Positions 61,694 through 64,000 of a DNA stretch of 64,000 nucleotides are shown here, piece by piece (the stretch's first letter is position 1; each line of letters begins with the position of its first letter). The stretch spans positions 124,001-188,000 of the forward strand of contig NZ_JARGNB010000008.1 of NCBI RefSeq assembly GCF_030167915.1, in the 5' to 3' direction. A program made the translations under genes and the position numbers. A model generated the notes under the pieces. It ran no database searches. It was not told where the DNA came from and worked only from the letters and a program-made list of their open reading frames with translations. This DNA comes from Aquabacterium humicola. GTDB lineage: Bacteria; Pseudomonadota; Gammaproteobacteria; Burkholderiales; Burkholderiaceae_C.

Positions 61694-63163
61694 TCAGGAA
61701 TGGCGGCGATCGTTCTCGGCGGTGGCGTGGAAGGCCTTCTTCTGCGCGTACATCAGCTTGTCGGCACGGTGCAGCGCGGCCTCCAGCCGCTCGCCGGGCT
61801 CGGACACCGCGGTGCCGACCGACAGCGCCAGCGGATCGCCGCTGTGAAACTGGTTGTTCAGCTCGACCAGCTCGTGCACCTGCGCCACCAGCGCGTCGGC
61901 CGCATGCTGGTCGCCGCCGGGCACCAGCAGCACGAACTCGTCGCCGCCGATGCGCGCCGCGGTGGCCGGCGCCTCGACCGCCTTGCCCAGCACCTCGCCG
62001 GCGCGGCGCAGCAGCGCGTCGCCGGCGCGGTGGCCGCGCTCGTCGTTGACCTGCTTCAGCCCATTGAGGTCGATCACCACCAGCGCCACCGGCTGCACGC
62101 CCTTGCGCTCCAGCCGGTTCAGCTCGTCGTCGAAGAACGAGCGGTTGCGCAGCTTGGTCAGCGCGTCGTGCTTGCCGAGGAACTCGAGGTAGCTCTCGGC
62201 CTTCTTGCGCGCGGTGATGTCGGTCAGCGACACCTGCACCAGCGACCAGTCGTCCTCGTGCCCCGGCAGCACCGCGAACTGCAGGTGCACGTGCAGCAGC
62301 TCGCCGTCGAGCGCGTAGTTCACCGTCTCGCGCTGCTGGAAGAGCTTGCCCTCCCACAGCTCGATCAGCTGCTCGGTGAAGGGTCGCCGCATCTCGTCGC
62401 GGAAGACGTCGGGCAGGCGCTTGAGCAGCGTGGCCTTGTCGGGCGCGCGGAACATCGAGAGGGTCTGCCGGTTGACGTCGATCACCCGGATCTCGGCCAT
62501 GCAGCGCTCGACGAACTCCGGGTGCACGTCGGTGAAGACGCGGAAGTCGGTGATGCCGCGCTCGCGCAGCTCGTCGATCAGGCGCTTGACGGCGCTGAAG
62601 TCCTCGACCCACAGCGACACCGGCGAGTGCTCGAACAGGCCCTGCGCGTAGCGCTGGCTGCGTTCGAGCGCGCGGCGCGCCTGCTCGCGCGAGGACTGGT
62701 CCTCCAGCGACAGCAGCACGCGGCCCCAGTCCTGCTCATGGCCCGGCAGCACGCGCACCTGCAGCGCGATGTCCAGGCGCCGGCCGTCGAGCGTGTAGTT
62801 CACCGTGTCGCTGGCATAGGCCAGCGCGCCGCTCCACAGCTGCACCAGTTCCTCGACGTGGCGGTCCAGCATGTCGTCGCGGAACACGCGGTCGAGGCCG
62901 CCGAGCAGCTGGTCGAGGTCCTGGGCGCCGAACAGCTCCAGCGTGCGCCGGTTGACCTGCAGCACCTGGATCTCGCGCGTGCATTCGCGCACGCGGGCCC
63001 GGTCGGCGCGCAGGAAGTGGCGCAGGTCCTGCACGCCCTCGGCGCGCCAGCGGTCGAACAGGCGCTTGACGCCGCTGAAGTCCTCCAGCCACAGCGACAC
63101 CGGCGCCAGCTCGAACATCTGCGCCAGGGCCTGGTCGTTCAGCGGGGCAGGGGTGGTGGACAT
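61694..63163 (-). CDS. diguanylate cyclase with duplicated PAS-like modules
   Basis: A 489-residue soluble protein. Two tandem ~145-residue modules each begin FELAPVSLWLEDFS or FEHSPVSLWVEDFS followed by VKRL, and each ends with a PAS-like core (VLPGHEQDW or VLPGHEDDW), so the sensor region arose by internal duplication. The GGDEF domain follows (~320-489) with GGDEF at ~405-409. The RxxD inhibitory site is absent: the residues five positions ahead read EAPA. It should make c-di-GMP without the usual product inhibition. Signal unknown. Confidence 0.92.
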   Translation of the reverse strand: MSTTPAPLNDQALAQMFELAPVSLWLEDFSGVKRLFDRWRAEGVQDLRHFLRADRARVRECTREIQVLQVNRRTLELFGAQDLDQLLGGLDRVFRDDMLDRHVEELVQLWSGALAYASDTVNYTLDGRRLDIALQVRVLPGHEQDWGRVLLSLEDQSSREQARRALERSQRYAQGLFEHSPVSLWVEDFSAVKRLIDELRERGITDFRVFTDVHPEFVERCMAEIRVIDVNRQTLSMFRAPDKATLLKRLPDVFRDEMRRPFTEQLIELWEGKLFQQRETVNYALDGELLHVHLQFAVLPGHEDDWSLVQVSLTDITARKKAESYLEFLGKHDALTKLRNRSFFDDELNRLERKGVQPVALVVIDLNGLKQVNDERGHRAGDALLRRAGEVLGKAVEAPATAARIGGDEFVLLVPGGDQHAADALVAQVHELVELNNQFHSGDPLALSVGTAVSEPGERLEAALHRADKLMYAQKKAFHATAENDRRHS

Positions 63164-63319
63164 GGCGGCGCGCAGCGTGACGGGATCGGGGGCCGTCAGT
63201 CTCGCACGGCGCCGCGCGGCGGGGACGGCTCGCCGGCGTCCGTGGCCGCGGCCGGATCACACCCCCTGTGGCCCATCCGGGCCATGACGGCCGCGCCACC
63301 GCCGAGCACACTGTGCAAC

Positions 63320-63775
63320 ATGAACCCGCTGCCGATCTTCTTCCACCACGCCCATCCGCCGATCAGCACGCGCCTGGCGGCGCCGGACTGGCAGTTGCGC
63401 CTGCCCGTGCGGCCGGCCACGCCGGCGCCCGCGCCGGCGGCCGCCCCGCTGCAGGTGCGCTACTTCCCGCGCGACCGCAGCGTCTTCGTCGATGGCGAGT
63501 ACCTGATCAAGGGTGTCGCCGGCGCGATCTTCTGGAAGCTGGCGCGCCGCCAGGCCGAACGGGCCGAAGCACACTTCACGACGCGCGAGCTGCGCCTGGC
63601 CGCCGGCGAGCTCGGCCTGCCCGAGGTCAAGGACAACGTCGACGTGCGCCTGCTGCTGCTGCAGCGGCGCCTGGCCGAACGCGACGGCCCGCTGCGCATC
63701 GAACGCACCAGCCGCGGACGCTACCGCTTCGAGGTCGGCGGCCGGCGCCTATGCCTGCAGAGCGAAGCCCCCTGA
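63320..63775 (+). CDS. unrecognised protein with winged-helix-like C terminus
   Basis: A 151-residue protein. Residues 1-50 are Pro/Ala-rich linker-like sequence; residues ~50-145 look structured, starting VRYFPRDRSVFVDGEYLIKG and continuing with helices (FWKLARRQAERAEAHF, TTRELRLAAGELG) and a strand pair ending RGRYRFEVGG. The pattern resembles a winged helix of the response-regulator C-terminal type and could bind DNA. No family is assigned. It is divergent from the diguanylate cyclase gene; 156 bases separate the starts. Confidence 0.65.
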   Translation: MNPLPIFFHHAHPPISTRLAAPDWQLRLPVRPATPAPAPAAAPLQVRYFPRDRSVFVDGEYLIKGVAGAIFWKLARRQAERAEAHFTTRELRLAAGELGLPEVKDNVDVRLLLLQRRLAERDGPLRIERTSRGRYRFEVGGRRLCLQSEAP

Positions 63776-63787
63776 CCGGCGATCCGG

Positions 63788-64000
63788 CTACGCCAACGCC
63801 AGCGCGATCACCCCGCCGGCGATGCAGGCCGCGCCCAGCAGCCGCAGGCCGCGGTCGGTTTCGCCGAGCAGCCGGCCGCCGATCAGCGCGGCGAACAGCA
63901 TCGACACCTCGCGCGCCGGCGCCACGTGCGACAGCGGGGCCTGCTGCGCCGCGTACAGCACCAGCACGTAGCCGACCGGGCTGATCGCAGCCAGCAGCAG
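63788..64000 (-). CDS. EamA/DMT-type transporter, C-terminal end (5' part outside window)
   Basis: The last 70 residues of a drug/metabolite-type transporter are encoded leftward; the gene continues beyond base 64000. Three hydrophobic stretches are seen, with YVLVLYAAQQAPLSHVAPARE and the hallmark EVSMLFAALIGGRLLGE followed by a final membrane segment GAACIAGGVIALALA. Substrate unknown. Identification rests on the C-terminal half of the EamA repeat only. Confidence 0.82.
   Translation of the reverse strand: MLLAAISPVGYVLVLYAAQQAPLSHVAPAREVSMLFAALIGGRLLGETDRGLRLLGAACIAGGVIALALA

Overview
The window reads as chromosomal DNA of a high-GC betaproteobacterium, most likely Burkholderiales of the Rubrivivax/Methylibium/Leptothrix type. 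The grounds are about 70% GC with strong third-position GC bias, an aceK-thiolase-acyl-CoA dehydrogenase neighbourhood, a classical trimeric porin, and GC-rich palindromic intergenic repeats. This placement is inference from content, not a database match. No rRNA, tRNA, CRISPR array, transposase or prophage gene was seen. Both ends cut genes: a beta-carbonic anhydrase on the left and an EamA-type transporter on the right.

Layout. 0-16.7 kb holds central and peripheral metabolism: carbonic anhydrase end, isocitrate dehydrogenase kinase/phosphatase (aceK), thiolase, SDR, acyl-CoA dehydrogenase, a large inverted-repeat element, homocysteine S-methyltransferase, a membrane diguanylate cyclase, a DsbA-fold isomerase, a methyltransferase, a lipoprotein glycerophosphodiesterase, a GlxA-type regulator, small NTF2 and DinB proteins, a zinc-independent reductase, a DUF72 protein and a porin. 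A chemoreceptor follows at 16.9-19.0 kb.

19.0-32.4 kb is the most distinctive region. A LacI-family regulator and a DhaK subunit are transcribed leftward. A rightward operon encodes a solute-binding protein, two permeases, a 57-aa membrane protein, two different ABC ATPases, an unrecognised 74-aa protein, DhaL, a second DhaK, a branched-chain-amino-acid-type binding protein, a triosephosphate isomerase homologue and a soluble histidine kinase. The layout suggests uptake of a small polyol or ketose (C3 or C4) and phosphorylation by a DhaK/DhaL kinase. The isomerase homologue lacks the catalytic glutamate of its family, which makes it the most unusual protein here.

32.5-42.9 kb is leftward. 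It has a hybrid histidine kinase and then a cyanate module: CmpA/NrtA-type binding protein, permease, ATPase, cyanase and an overlapping NTF2-like gene. A NarX/NarL-type two-component pair and a SulP transporter with a STAS domain lie upstream. A dyad just upstream of the transporter operon is a candidate site for the response regulator.

43-52 kb has an orphan peptide-type binding protein, a DUF1232 protein, a His/Arg-rich membrane protein, an M6-type metallopeptidase with two P-domains, and bioA-bioD-bioF. 51.8-58.9 kb is a signalling and stress block: a PAS protein, a CheB-CheR-PAS fusion, a Crp/Fnr regulator with an FNR-like palindrome in the divergent promoter, a VIT1/CCC1 protein, a histidine kinase, a small membrane protein, a PAP2 protein and CsbD. 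59-64 kb has a PabB-PabC fusion, a DUF429 protein, a diguanylate cyclase with duplicated PAS-like modules, an unknown 151-aa protein and the EamA end.
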